Shown here piece by piece: positions 1 to 11,439 of a DNA stretch of 64,000 nucleotides; positions within the stretch are counted from its first letter, which is position 1, and each line of letters starts with the position of its first letter. This DNA comes from Primula veris (taxonomy: Eukaryota > Streptophyta > Magnoliopsida > Ericales > Primulaceae): NCBI GenBank assembly GCA_963682055.1, contig OY821745.1, positions 21,511,342 to 21,575,341 of the forward strand. The letters run 5' to 3'. The notes beneath the pieces were generated by a model. That model was not told the origin of the DNA. It saw nothing but the letters and a program-made list of their open reading frames with translations, and made no database searches. A program made the position numbers and the translations under genes.

Positions 1-669
1 CAAGAAAAACATGTAAAAACGTTCAAAAGTCGTTTTCCCGCCTAGGCGGTCAGGCGGCACCTCTCCGCCTCATCCCCGTCTAGCGCCTTTTGAAACCTTT
101 TCTTTTGGTGTCATACTTACTCTGTTACTGTGGGTTGGGTACAAGGTTGTTAATTAATGACTTTTTGAGAACTTACTTCACATTAAGTGTTAGCGGGAAC
201 TTTTTATTTCCAATAAGTATTACTGCACAGTATTCAGTATGCAACTACTCATATTCAGAAATAGTATGTTGAAGTCTCCGGGTATCACTAATTCAACATT
301 GTTCAAAATCAGCTTATAAATAGTATGGCGATCAAAAATTTAATTTATTGAAGTGTATTCCTTTAAAAAAATAGGCTAATTAAAAATCAGCTGATTGAAG
401 TTTTAGTCCAATAAAAAATACCAGTAAATGCAAAATAAGTCTTCCTTGTGACCAAATGGAAATTAAGTTTTCCACTAGTGACTTAATTTTAATGTTCCAC
501 TAGTTGTATATCGATTCTTATGCTAATGCTTCTTCTGGTATAGCATATGTGTACTCGAGCCCCGGGGTCACGTACGAATTATCATGATTAGAACCCTTCT
601 TTCTAATCCTAATATCTTTAAGGATTTTGAGTTGAATTCATTTTGTAACTAACTTCGTTTGATTTGGAG
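1..669. other. Non-coding: upstream intron of the Maf-like gene
   Basis: No exon of the downstream Maf-like gene can be recognised here. The segment ends in an AG acceptor at 668-669, so it is best read as an intron whose 5' part lies outside the window. Positions 40-90 hold a short GC-rich patch built on cgcctaggcgg, a low-complexity word common in plant introns. The rest is AT-rich and unremarkable. Confidence 0.6.
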
Positions 670-3391
670 GTGGTTGTATATGAAGGTATGATAAGGGAAA
701 AACCAGCAAGTGAAGAGGAAGCGCACCAGTTCATTAAAGGTTTTAATTCAGTACTTTCGTACAATATTATATCTTTGTACTTGGTGGTTATAAGATTTTA
801 AAGTACTAAATTACAGGTTATTCTGGTGGGTTTGCGGAGACAGCGACTGCGGTTGTAGTTGTGAACCTCAAGACTAGAGTGAGAAAGGGGGAATGGGACA
901 AAGTTGAGGTATGGTTTCTTCATCTAGTTATCTTCCTATATGTGAAGCTCATTAGCTGCTAAGTTTTCTAGTTTTTGTTGCTTAGGTTTTTTTGCATGCA
1001 TTGTAGTAATTTCTTCATCTAAACTAAAGTTTTTATTTCCGCTTTTGTGGGAACAATACATGAAACTGGTGTTTTTTGCAAAATAATTTTCCAACACAAA
1101 TACAAGTTTGGTGGTTGACGTCAGATGCTTTATGATTGGTTCAGGCTTGTTAGCTCTATATGTGGTCCGTTTGGTTACATCTTGAGCTGCTTTTAAGTGG
1201 TAATTCTGAGATCGTAAAGAAGCCGAGTGTTTTTAAACTGAATAGAGAGATTTGGTTGACTATGAAATAATCTGAAAAACAATGAATTAGGCTAAATTTA
1301 TCTTATGAACTAGAAATAACTTTATACTAAATGCCAATAAGAATAAAAAAATAGTTACTACTCACATAAAAGTTATAAGTTATTTTTATCTTGTATTAAA
1401 TGCCAATAAGCTGGAAAAGGTAGGTTCTGCGGGCTTAAATATGCAGCTTCTAAGCTCTCATTCCAATGACGTCCGATTTAAGAGCTCAACGAACCCATGA
1501 GCTAAGATTTTATGCTGCAGTGAACAAGCCCATAGACTAATTTTGCTTGATTATTTGAATCTATAATACTTTGTGGTTAAATGAGTTGTGTATTTTTTGC
1601 CTGCTGTACAGCCTTGACCTTTAAGCTCAAAATTCTTATGTGATGTTTATTATGTTAATGTGACATTTATTCAAATTCTAACTATGGTTGAGCTTTATAA
1701 TCCTTTCTTAATTCTAAAAACCGGGCCAATAAAAAAGGTTTGTGTGAATGTAGATGCTTTTGTAGGGATATCTATATTAAGCCACCATTACTGCTATATC
1801 TGCTAAATACATCCTGTAATTTCGTATTATCTTGCAGATTTATTTCCACGAAATACCAGATGAAGTCATAGAAAGCCTGGTAAGCAGTTATACGTTTTGT
1901 GTAATTGTGTTGTTCGATGAACTGTAAATGTTGAGAAGCATTGTTCTCATTTGTTTCCAGATTGAAGAGGGGAAAGTTTTGAGTGTTGCTGGTGCATTGA
2001 TCATCGAGCACCCTTTGGTGCTACCATTTATTAAAAAAGTGGTCAGTCATTTGATCTCTATGCATTTTCTCCTCATTGCATTTAGCATTAGTTATATGTT
2101 ACACATTCGTGATATTGCGTAAAGAGTTTAGAGACAATGAGTGAAGATGTTATGCATCCAAAACCCGTTATTAGGAGAAAAAGAAACTCAATTTTCTAAG
2201 TCTATTTGTAAAACAAGACGGTTTCTAAATCAATTTTCTGGGTTAAAATGTAAAAAGAAAACATTTTATACTTGAATGTTTTTGCAAATCACACCTTGTG
2301 CTTTCATATTTTTCGATCATCTTTAATGCATGATCCCATTTTCTACATTTGGTCAATTACGTTTAATTTCTGAATGGTAAAAGTTTCCACTCAATAATTT
2401 GTTTGGAACTATTCCGAGTATTTTGGAAATTTCTGCACCAGAATTATATCATTCTTTTCCCAGCCATGTCTATCTAAAGCAGATAACAAACGATTTAGAA
2501 AAAAACATCCAATTAAAGCAATTATTAAGAGATTACAGAAAGTGGCAGCGTCAAACCACTTTCGGCTGTTTGCAAAAAATGGATGATCATTGAAAGACTG
2601 CGAATTTATGATATTTCAGTCCTGAAATGGTCAATTGCAGAACTTAAATGGTACTCCGTACTTAGTAAAGGATCAAAGGAAATGGTACTGATTGAGAGAT
2701 TTTTTAGTGGAAACACATGATCAAATTACTATCAAACCGTCATGTTCAAATAACATTCCAAAGTCATTTTTTGCAGTATATTTACCCAAAAGGCACTTTA
2801 TTTAGGTAATATAAATGTGTCAAATTCTCCATAATTGTACGTCCAAAACAATTTTACAATATTTGACGCAAGTGAAAGTAACATTGAACATGTATTTTTC
2901 GTGAATAAGTTCTCCATTTTGACATTCAATTGCAGATCATCTCGTGTAAAATTCATTTATTGGACAGTGCATGTTAAATTTTCGGTAGTAATTTGTAAAC
3001 TTGCCTTGTGTAGTTATTTACTTGTATTTAGTGTATATAGTTATATCAACAACCCAAACATGCCTTGTGTAGTCATTTACTTGTATTTAGTGTATTTAGT
3101 TATATCAACAACCCAAACATGCCTTGTGTAGTCATTTACTTGTATTTAGTGTATATAGTTATATCAACAACCCAAACATGCCTTGTGTAGTCATTTATTT
3201 GTATTTAGTGTATATAGTTATATCAACAACCCAAACATGTCTTGTGTAGTCATTTACTTGTATTTAGTGTATATAGTTATATCAACAACCCACCATCAAA
3301 TAATTGACTTGTGCAGGTTGGAGGAACTGATAGTGTGATGGGGCTGCCAAAAGCTCTCACTCAAAGGCTTATAATGGAGGCTCAGCTGTAA
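670..3391 (+). CDS. Maf-like nucleoside triphosphate pyrophosphatase, 3' part (5 exons)
   Basis: Five exons are joined by GT..AG introns with consistent phase: 670-739, 817-908, 1838-1879, 1961-2041 and 3317-3391 (stop TAA 3389-3391). Together they encode 119 residues, the C-terminal part of a Maf/HAM1 family protein. Recognisable blocks are IREKPASEEEAHQFIKGYSGG, FHEIPDEVIESLIEEG, VAGALIIEHPL and the C-terminal VGGTDSVMGLPKALTQRL. Maf proteins are cytosolic enzymes that hydrolyse non-canonical or excess nucleoside triphosphates to monophosphate and pyrophosphate. The N-terminal S-x-R-R nucleotide-binding motif and the catalytic Asp lie in exons left of the window. I find no nonsense codon or frameshift, so the gene looks functional. 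The last intron (2042-3316) is enlarged by a 59-bp tandem repeat. The family call is by sequence recognition only. Confidence 0.88.
3002..3293. repeat. 59-bp tandem repeat, about 5 copies, in the last Maf intron
   Basis: The unit begins tgccttgtgtagtcattta and ends caacaacccaaaca. It recurs at 3002, 3061, 3120, 3179 and 3238 with only a few substitutions. The array ends about 23 bp before the final splice acceptor, close to the branch-point zone. Confidence 0.92.
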
Positions 3392-4075
3392 AGTTTTCCT
3401 TGTTTGCTTAAACATATTTTTAGCATTGTTGACTTAGCCATGAACTATTTCTTTTTCATTGATTGTGATTATCGACAGCAATAGCATGATATGCAGTCTG
3501 TACTTTCCAAAAAAAAATGAATTTTCATACATTCGTTTCACGTTGAAGGCATTTTATTTCTAATGTTTAATATACTCATATGTTAGTTCCGTTAACGTCT
3601 TTTTTGTTACATCAAGTACATGTTCGTTCTTTACTAAAACATATGCTGATTTTTATTATTAGTTAAAAGTTCAAATCGATTAAGCCGAAATGAACCAAAC
3701 CGATTTTTAGTGGTTTGGTTTGGTTTCGATTATTAAGTTGCTCCAAACACCAATACCAATGAATTTTAAAATGTTTGGTTTGCATTTTTGCAAAAATTGC
3801 ACCTCACGGAACCGATATCCTATCATCCTTATGTGTCATATACTCTGATGAAGCACAAAGCTCCTCAAATTTAAATCGAGGTCAGCAAGCCAATAAATGA
3901 ATTTAAATGCTTCATGCGGTAACCTGAAATAGGCTAGATGGTGGACTGTGGCTCAACTGATCGATTGTCTTCCGATCAGGCCAGTATTGAGTACAATTTG
4001 AAGTGTATGGAATATATGTATGCTGAGTGTATAATTTGTGAACCATTTACCCTCGCACCCGGTTATTGATTTCTT
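3392..4075. other. Non-coding 3' flank of the Maf-like gene
   Basis: No coding signal is seen. Around 3670-3740 there is a small patch of aaccaaaccg / cggtttggtt words that resembles the ends of the hAT-like element which follows. It is probably a relic of the same family. Confidence 0.5.
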
Positions 4076-4715
4076 CTAGGGGTGGGATCGGTACGGTTCG
4101 GTTTTCAACAAAACTAAAATAATTTTGGTTCGGTTTCGGTTCGGTTTTGCTCTTTTCAAAGTTAAAAACGAACCAAGCCGAAACCGGTATTTCGGTTCGG
4201 AACGGTTTGGTTTTGGTTTGGTTTTGGTTTTTCGGTTCGGTTTGGTTTTTCGGTTTGAAACGGTTTTTCGAAGAAAATGTAACGATATGATTTAAAAAAA
4301 TATATTTTGCTACAAATAAAATATTAAGAATATAGAATTTTCTTCCTATTAATGGTAAGATGGATATAACTTGTTAGTTGTTGCGTTTTATTTTTGATAA
4401 ATAACTTTTTACAATTTAAAAGAATGAAAAAAAATCAAAAGAAAAGCCTCACTTGTAAATAAAAGTAAGTGTATAAAATTATATTTTTATCGGTTTACGG
4501 TTATATTTCGGTTTATGCTTTATTTCGGTTTATGATTTCGGTTTACGGTTTTTTTATCGGTTTACGGTTTTTTTTCGGTTTTCATTTTCCGGTTTCAAAA
4601 CTATAAACCGAAACCAAACCTAATTTCGGTTTCGGTTTGTAATTTTTATAATCAAAACCGAACCGAATGATTTTTTTCGATTCGGTTCGGTTTTTCGAGA
4701 AAAAATCCAACCCCT
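4076..4715. mobile_element. Non-autonomous hAT-like element, 640 bp
   Basis: The element begins ctaggggtggg and ends ccaacccct, giving imperfect inverted ends of the AGGGGTKGG type. It is flanked by the 8-bp direct repeat gatttctt (4068-4075 and 4716-4723), the size expected for hAT transposases. Both ends are filled with inverted cggttcggtt and aaccgaaccg words, and the middle is AT-rich. There is no transposase frame, so it would have depended on an autonomous relative. The superfamily is inferred from target-duplication size and terminal motif. Confidence 0.8.
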
Positions 4716-4723
4716 GATTTCTT

Positions 4724-7700
4724 TCCTCCAGCCTGCGGTTTTGGTTAACAGATAGTTGTTCTTGAGAGAGAAGTACAATTCTAACCACGATTCAAAGCGT
4801 GGGCAGTTGCCCTATAGTTGATGGTTGATCGGTGCATACCACATTTGCTGTTGGGCACCTCGGTCGGTCTGACTTGCCTCTGGCCATACACTGCCTCGTT
4901 TCAGTCTAGTGGTCTGGGCCTGAAGTCATGTTGGTCTGGACCATACTGGGATCTGGGCCTTAATGGGGCTCACTTGTTTGGGGCCGATGGTCCGGATCGT
5001 GATGGATGATGGGTGGACCATCTCTGATGTTGGGCCACACTTCCTTTGATGTTGGGTCGGACCACCTTAAATATGAGGTCCATTCGGATGGGCCAGACCT
5101 CATAGCCGATTCGGCTGATCACATACCATTATTTTAAAAAAAAATACATGTAAAAATATGTAATGTCATTAAATATTTAATTTTGAATATGTGGGGTGTA
5201 GTAGTCATGACAGTCCCATTCTAGATCTACAGTACCTATGCTTGTATTTAAGTGGTTCGTAACGGCTTGATTGTTGGACAAACCAATGAATAAATAGCAT
5301 CAAATAGAAAATTCATTGTTGCGAAAAATAATAATAGTTCTAATTATTATGATTATAAAAGCGTAGTTTGATGGACACCAATGATGTGAAACTTCAAAAA
5401 AAAATCATTTACTACATCAACTAAGATGTTTTTCCGCTTTTAGTACCCTTCGTAAATAATGAAAAGAGGAACACCAAGTGGTGGAACAAGAACATCTGTA
5501 AATGGAAAGTGCTGAAGGCTAAAATTGATTTTTTCCCAAAATATATATGATAAAAGATTGTTTTTTTCCCTCAATATAGGGGTGTTATAGTCTGGTTTAC
5601 CATACTACTAGTTATTCCATTATTGATACCCAAAAAAACATGACCAATTTAAGAACCACCGACAATATATTTATAAAAGGCAACCTACACAGTTTCAATT
5701 ACTCAGTAGATCAGAACTAATTAATCATTGGACGGAGTGTAAAGATCTACGTTCTGCGGAGCCCGAAAATATAAAGTGATTGAAAGTTTAACAAAGATCA
5801 CCCTTCTAAGGGGCGACCCTAGCTAATAGATTTCTCGGAAAGAATTAATTTGCAGCATGAGGCTCAAAGGTACGAAATATGTTTTCAAACGTATTAAATT
5901 TTGCATGGTTGCCTGTAGAAACAGCTCCCGGAACCCACAATAGACACGTTTGTGTCGCTCCTCTAAAATATAGCCGGTACAATTTTTATTTTTTGTTAAA
6001 TCATATTATAGAGATGATCAAACTTTATCACATTTGTCACTTTTATAAGACTCGAAAGCGGACATCCTAGTTAATTAAGAGTGTGGGTTATGTCCCATTA
6101 GCCTTAGCCCTAGTATGTAGTTTTAGTATATTTACATCGTACCGAGCTTTCAATTCTGAATATTCCAGTTCGGTTAAAAAAAGGATACAATTATGATTAC
6201 GAATATTCGACATCAGTTTTGTGGTAAATTTGGTCAGAAAAAGCTTCAAATATTAAAAGTGAAATGCATTTGGAACTCTAATTACCACATAGGTTTTGAC
6301 TCTTCTCTACGGTATTTAATTATCCCCCACACGACGCGAACATTTGTGCTTTATTTTGCACGTAACGCATAATTGTACATTTGGGAAATTCCAATCAAGT
6401 CAACTCAGTTTTGTTTACCTACGCTGAAGTTAAACATGAACTACTTTTTTGGTCCCAAGTTTTTAAATTATACCCCTTGTATTCAATTTCTTTCTGCCAC
6501 TCTAGAGTTGATTGATACGACTTAATTGTCTTTAACTTTGTGAAATAAATTTTAAAATATGACTAGCATACACTACTATAAAACATCATTTTACCTACAC
6601 AGTTTTACCTTCAGTAATATGCAGTAGCTAAAAAAAAAATAGCTTACATACGGAGTATCTACGGCAAACAAATGGGTTTAGAAAAACGAACAACTCAAAC
6701 TTATATGACATAAGCAAGGCGTAGGTTGTCTCTAAAACATTCAATTGGATTTTAGTTTGTTGTTTTTTTATTTTATTTTTGTATCTTTAATTACTTGTAT
6801 ATTGTTTCATAAGAAGAAAGTGTGAATCGATGTAACTCTTTCTGATGTTAGAACTTCAAATCCATAACCTTTTTTCATCCTCCTACTCCATACCGATCCA
6901 TGTTAACTTTCGGTTACTTCTTATAAGTGAATCAAGTGATATTGTACCCACATTGAGGAGCGGGGCCATAATTTTAATTCATTGATTTTATGTTTTGATA
7001 ATCGTAAAGACTTTTGTTTTACAGTCGAAACAACTTTTTGTTGATAGTCATTAAATAATGACTTCTATTTCGGGAAAGTTTTTGTATAACTTGAGAAACT
7101 ACGTACACACATTCCATTTTCAAGAACAATTAATATCAACCATTTTTCAGTGTTACCAGAAGACGTCGAAAAATTCCACATATTATAAGTTCTTGCCACC
7201 GGTCAACTGAATCCTTGTCCATTAATTATCAAGCTAAATTAATTTGTTATTATTGACGTATCTGGAGCTTTAATCATATCATATACTCACAATCATTTCA
7301 CTAGCAATAGTTCAATGATATCGAGGATTCATATAAAATAACTTGTTAGTCATTGAGAATCAAAAAATTACGTATGGCTTCAATATAGTCCCCATTAAAT
7401 TCTTGATTTATACATGTTAAGCTATAAGATTAAACGCCAAAAATTACATAATTGCGTAGTTAGTTTTTTTTTTAATTTTAAATATATATTAAAAGCTAAA
7501 GATATATTATCCATAGGACCATCTACATCCATATTCCATAACAAGCTAATAACTATTTAAAATCACAAGTTTAAGAAATAAGGAAAACCATATAATTTTT
7601 CCTATTAGACGACTTTAGAAATTCAACTTTAGAACCAAATATAAGATTTTACTAAACTATGAGGACAATGGCATAATTTCCCCCTAAAGTAGGTGGCAAC

Positions 7701-7850
7701 AGCCTTAAATTAGGAAGATTTACCTAACTCATGACACCTTCCTTATTAGCTATTACACAGATTCTCTTATACACACGTACAGATTATATGTACATCATAT
7801 ATGCATATAATATAATCTGTAAAAGCTGAGCAAAATCATTTTCATTTTCA
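4724..7850. other. Intergenic, no gene recognised
   Basis: About 3.1 kb of AT-rich sequence without a convincing coding region. A GC-rich island at 4800-5110 (tggacca, gggcc and ggtcgg words) stands out, but its open frame shows no familiar motif. A cactactataaaac string at 6571 resembles a CACTA element start, but I found no partner end. Confidence 0.5.
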
Positions 7851-7920
7851 TTTTCATGGGCTGTCTCCTTTGGGACGCCTTCTAAATATCAACTCCCAAA
7901 CCCTATCTCTCTTCCATACA

Positions 7921-7990
7921 TAAATATATATATATATATATACATACATAAATATATATATATATATCTATACACATATATATAGAGAGA
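7921..7990. repeat. TA/TACA microsatellite upstream of the small-protein gene
   Basis: Two (TA)n runs are separated by tacatacataaa and followed by tctatacacatatatatagagagag. They end directly at the ATG at 7992. The run probably forms the TATA and 5' leader region of the gene, but no single TATA box can be singled out. Confidence 0.6.
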
Positions 7991-7991
7991 G

Positions 7992-8219
7992 ATGGGGAAG
8001 TACGCAGAGCTTTTGGACCTTGGCATGAGGATCGCGTCAAGATTTCATTCGCATTGTCCTCAAACGGCGCGTATGTACTACCATCCTCCTGCAAACGACC
8101 ATCAAAACTCCGCCCCAAATGTGTCAACCCTAAACGTTTCTGGTGTGACCGAACGTGTGGTATTCAAAAGAGATAAAGGGTTCGAGACCACAGATTTGAT
8201 ACTGAAGTCTGTCATTTGA
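7992..8219 (+). CDS. Conserved plant small protein (75 aa) of unknown function
   Basis: A single-exon frame of 75 residues starting [18 protein letters not shown]. The block [17 protein letters not shown] is one I recognise from small hypothetical proteins of other flowering plants, which also begin MGKY and end with a short hydrophobic tail. Here the tail is [10 protein letters not shown]. There is no signal peptide, membrane helix or known catalytic motif. The ATG directly follows a gagagaga leader and is the first one after the TA-rich promoter-like tract. A diverged, N-terminally truncated relative with matching 3' flank lies at 11315-11435, so the gene belongs to a local duplication. Coding status is supported by the recalled family block and by conservation of HPPAND and TDLILKSV in the relative. 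No function is proposed. Confidence 0.72.
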   Translation: MGKYAELLDLGMRIASRFHSHCPQTARMYYHPPANDHQNSAPNVSTLNVSGVTERVVFKRDKGFETTDLILKSVI

Positions 8220-8224
8220 TTGGA

Positions 8225-10000
8225 AATGTTGAAATGAAATGTGAATTTATTATGTTTTTATCTGTTTTGATTTTGAAATAATTTAAAGAAAATTGTGCTT
8301 TTATTTATTTGGAATTGTTTTTACGGATTTAAATGTAATGAATTTAATTTTATGGATCATGAATGAATGAGTTGAGGCTTTTTCCAGCCGAGCTAATTAA
8401 TATGGTTTTGTTTTCTAGCCTAAGTTGCATATGATTTTGTTGTGTGTTGTTGAGATGTCATTTCTTTGAATTTTCTGCTTTTCAACTGGAATTTAATGGT
8501 ATTTGTCTAGGACCTAATTAAGTGCTCTTTATTCTCAACTAACTATGACTCTTGATATTTTTTATTTATTTTTATGTATATAATAAGATGGAATTGTGTT
8601 TAGCTGCTGAATTGGTACTATAACTTTTGTGAAGACCACTAATTTTCGTAAACAAAGTGAAAAATAAAGTATACTATTGTTATTTGTTATATGAGGGAGG
8701 AGGGACTAAGAAATAAAATAATAAAATTTTCTTTTAAAATAAATATTATTTACCTTATGCGTCTTATTGCATGTAGACCTTTATTATATATTATAATATT
8801 ATTATTTTAAAAAAAACTACTATAATTATTTATTTATTTCTAAAGTAATACTACTTGATAATATTATTAAAGATTGGCTTATTCCTTCAAGATAGTCAGG
8901 AGCGGAACCAGAAATTTAAGTTTGGGGTTATAAAAAAAAATAACTCAAAAGTCCCACCACCTTACTCTTAAAAAAAAACCACTATTTTGTATAGTTTTTT
9001 TTTAAATTTTTTTAAAAAAATCAAACCGCTCACCCCAATTGTCTTGCCGTTTTGGCAGCTAAAAGTAGTTCATTCAAAAAACATAGACTTGATTTTTTTG
9101 AAAGAACTAGATAAAATACGACCTAAAAACACAATTTAATAAAGAGAACATAAAGAATCAAACTTATAATTAATACTCAAGTTCACAAAATATTTGCTCA
9201 AATTGTTAAGATTTTGAATTTTTTATATGAAATTTTGTCATTTATTCTTGATAAATTTCATAATTTATGAACAACATGTTAATCAAAATGTATAATTTTT
9301 AGATTTATAACTTTATTATTTTCTCTAAATTAAAATATGAATGATTTAATCTTGTGTACAACCGTTAGAATATATAGCAAAATATTTAATCATAATTTGA
9401 GAATTTGTTTTTTCTAATTTTCTCAAATAAAAGTTTGAATAATTTAGATAACAGATAATAAAATATGGTATATTGAAAAGGATAGAAGCATCCTGAATCG
9501 TGTTAAATTAGTGTATGTGTAATCTTCAATCTTTTTTAAATAGTATCACTATAAAAATGTACGTAATATTATGCAAGTACAAAAACAAAATATAATTTTG
9601 AAAGGGGTTGTTGGAAATAAAATCTAAGTGGTTGCCGACATATTATACTTACAAATTAATTCGAAAAACAATGCATAAAATTTAAGAAATTGCCGAAATA
9701 TTATACTTACATATGACCAGGGGTTGCTGCAGCAGCCCCTGTTCATATGCATGTTCTGCCCATGAAGATAGTTCAAAGATTTTTCTAGGGAGAGGGATAA
9801 CAAGATATAGGTCGTCTTTCAGTAACCAATCTGACCCATGGATTGATTTAGAGTGGTCACTGGTCAGATCCAATCGAGTTTATACTTGGTAGGGTATGAG
9901 TCGATCGGGGAGCTAGATGAGACCCTATGTGAGAACTTTTTTCGGATGAAAAATAACCATGTATCCAAGAGCCTGAAAATGATTACGTTTAAGACTGATG
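8225..10000. repeat. Ancestral segment, copy A
   Basis: The 3' flank of the small-protein gene matches copy B (about 11440-13250) and in part copy C (32270-33640). Shared landmarks include tctttattctcaact, aataagatggaattg, ttatttac.ttatgcg, ccttcaagat and gtggtcactggy.agatycaatcgagttta (approximate). Divergence is clear but alignment is easy by eye. Copy A carries the hAT-like insertion at 8897-9764, which the other two copies lack. Confidence 0.8.
8897..9764. mobile_element. Non-autonomous hAT-like element, 868 bp, with empty sites in the window
   Basis: The ends are caggagcggaacc and ttctgcccatg (inverted), matching the CAGGGGCGGAGCC-type ends of plant hAT MITEs. The 8-bp target duplication aagatagt lies at 8889-8896 and 9765-9772. 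Copies B and C read ccttcaagat directly into tcaaagattttt, without the insert, which confirms the boundaries. There is no transposase frame. A short palindrome (caggggttgctgcagcagcc and on) lies at about 9718-9741, just inside the right end. Confidence 0.82.
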
Positions 10001-10099
10001 CGTTCATATTTGTAGTGTGAGTAAAGTGGTTGATGCAACTGGTTGAGATCCAAGTATACCACGCTCACTATCTGAGTTTGATCTCTGTCGTCTGCGAAG

Positions 10100-11186
10100 C
10101 AGATTATCTCAAAAGAGAGGGTTATTAATTATCAAATAAAATAAATAAATTAAGCGCATATCTTGGTGTATTTTGGACTCCTACTCTCTAACACAATGCC
10201 TTCTATTAAGGTCGACTGCACTCACCTAATATTCAAGTCGTCCAAGATCAAACTAAAAATTGGCAGGGGGTAATCATGGGTCGCTGACATTTTGATAATC
10301 CTAAATGGCTAAAAAAAGTTGCTAGGCAAGACCAACCTTGGCTTAAGTCAAGTGGGGCAAATAACTTAGGAGTCAGTCCCTGAGTAGACGCAATTTTATT
10401 GTTGTTACAGAACGAAATCGTTTCCCCCGTGATACAATACAAGAACCTACTTTATTTGAAAGTTTATTTTGTATAATATAAAAGACAATCTTTTATTTTA
10501 TTACGGCATGGTTCAGATTTTGTAACTTTTCTAGGAATGTTTTTTTAAAGCTCATATTGATTTTTTCAAACAAAGTTTTAAAAAAACGACTAAAGCATTA
10601 TACGGTTTAGATGTAATAATTAAGAGGCTCGACCAGCTGTGTTACTGCATGGGTACTAAAGGAGAGTAATGTTGCAAGTTGCAACAGAAATTAAACAATA
10701 TTTTGAAATGCATAATGCATTTTAAAAGGGCGAGAAAATGCAATTTAAAAAATGTCATCGCAATTCGGTGTACCTTGCATTTTAAGCAGTAAGCACTAAT
10801 CAATCAGTGGTAATAGAAATTTAAAGTTAAAGGTTTGGTGGCCGGTTATTAAAATTATAAGAAATTTGTCGGTGGTAATTGAAATTAACATAGTTTAAGT
10901 ATTTATATTAACAAGCAATGATTCTCCTCTAAATACATAAGTTCAATTAGTTTAATAAGATGTTTGTGCATATTGTCCTCGTAAGCTCTCACGTGAAAAC
11001 ATTCGTCTTTTAAGTATATTTAAAGGCTTTAGTGTTTTGTTGCTCATGTCAAGTGCAATCCTGAGTTACATGATTAAAATAAGATATGTTTTGATAATAA
11101 TTTTATATTAATTAGTTTTTTAATATAAATAATAAAAAAAAATTAAAATATAGGTTAATGACACTTCAGTACGAGTATGGAGCTAG
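10100..11186. other. Intergenic, no gene recognised
   Basis: AT-rich sequence with no supported coding region or RNA gene. It separates copies A and B of the duplicated segment. Confidence 0.5.
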
Positions 11187-11314
11187 TTGAGGTGTGATTC
11201 AAACATATATCGTAGTATTTTTTATGGTATTATTTATGGCTTGCCAATCTTAAAATGCGATTCAAGTATTTTATACATATTTGACATGTTTTACCAACTT
11301 AAACCCATCCTAAA

Positions 11315-11435
11315 ATGCATGCACTACCATCCTCCCGCCAACGACCACAACCATACAACTCCACCTCACAAGTATCGATCGGCTTTAAAAGTTTCTGGTG
11401 TGAACACAGATTTGATACTCAAGTCTGTCGTATGA
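11315..11435 (+). pseudogene. Truncated relative of the 75-aa small protein
   Basis: The frame reads MHALPSS.. in one phase and [25 protein letters not shown] in the phase matching the gene at 7992. Only the C-terminal half (from the MYYHPP equivalent) is present. The [15 protein letters not shown] half is replaced by unrelated AT-rich DNA. The 3' flank (tttttatctgttttt and on) continues to match copy A. It is probably a non-functional fragment, although a start codon happens to lie just upstream of the conserved part. Confidence 0.7.
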
Positions 11436-11439
11436 TCAA

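Noticed and set aside
2399..2593. 64-aa open frame in the last Maf intron
   Set aside because: It lies within a spliced intron and shows no family motif I can support.
6571..6680. CACTA-type transposon start (cactactataaaac)
   Set aside because: No matching inverted end or 3-bp target duplication could be found.
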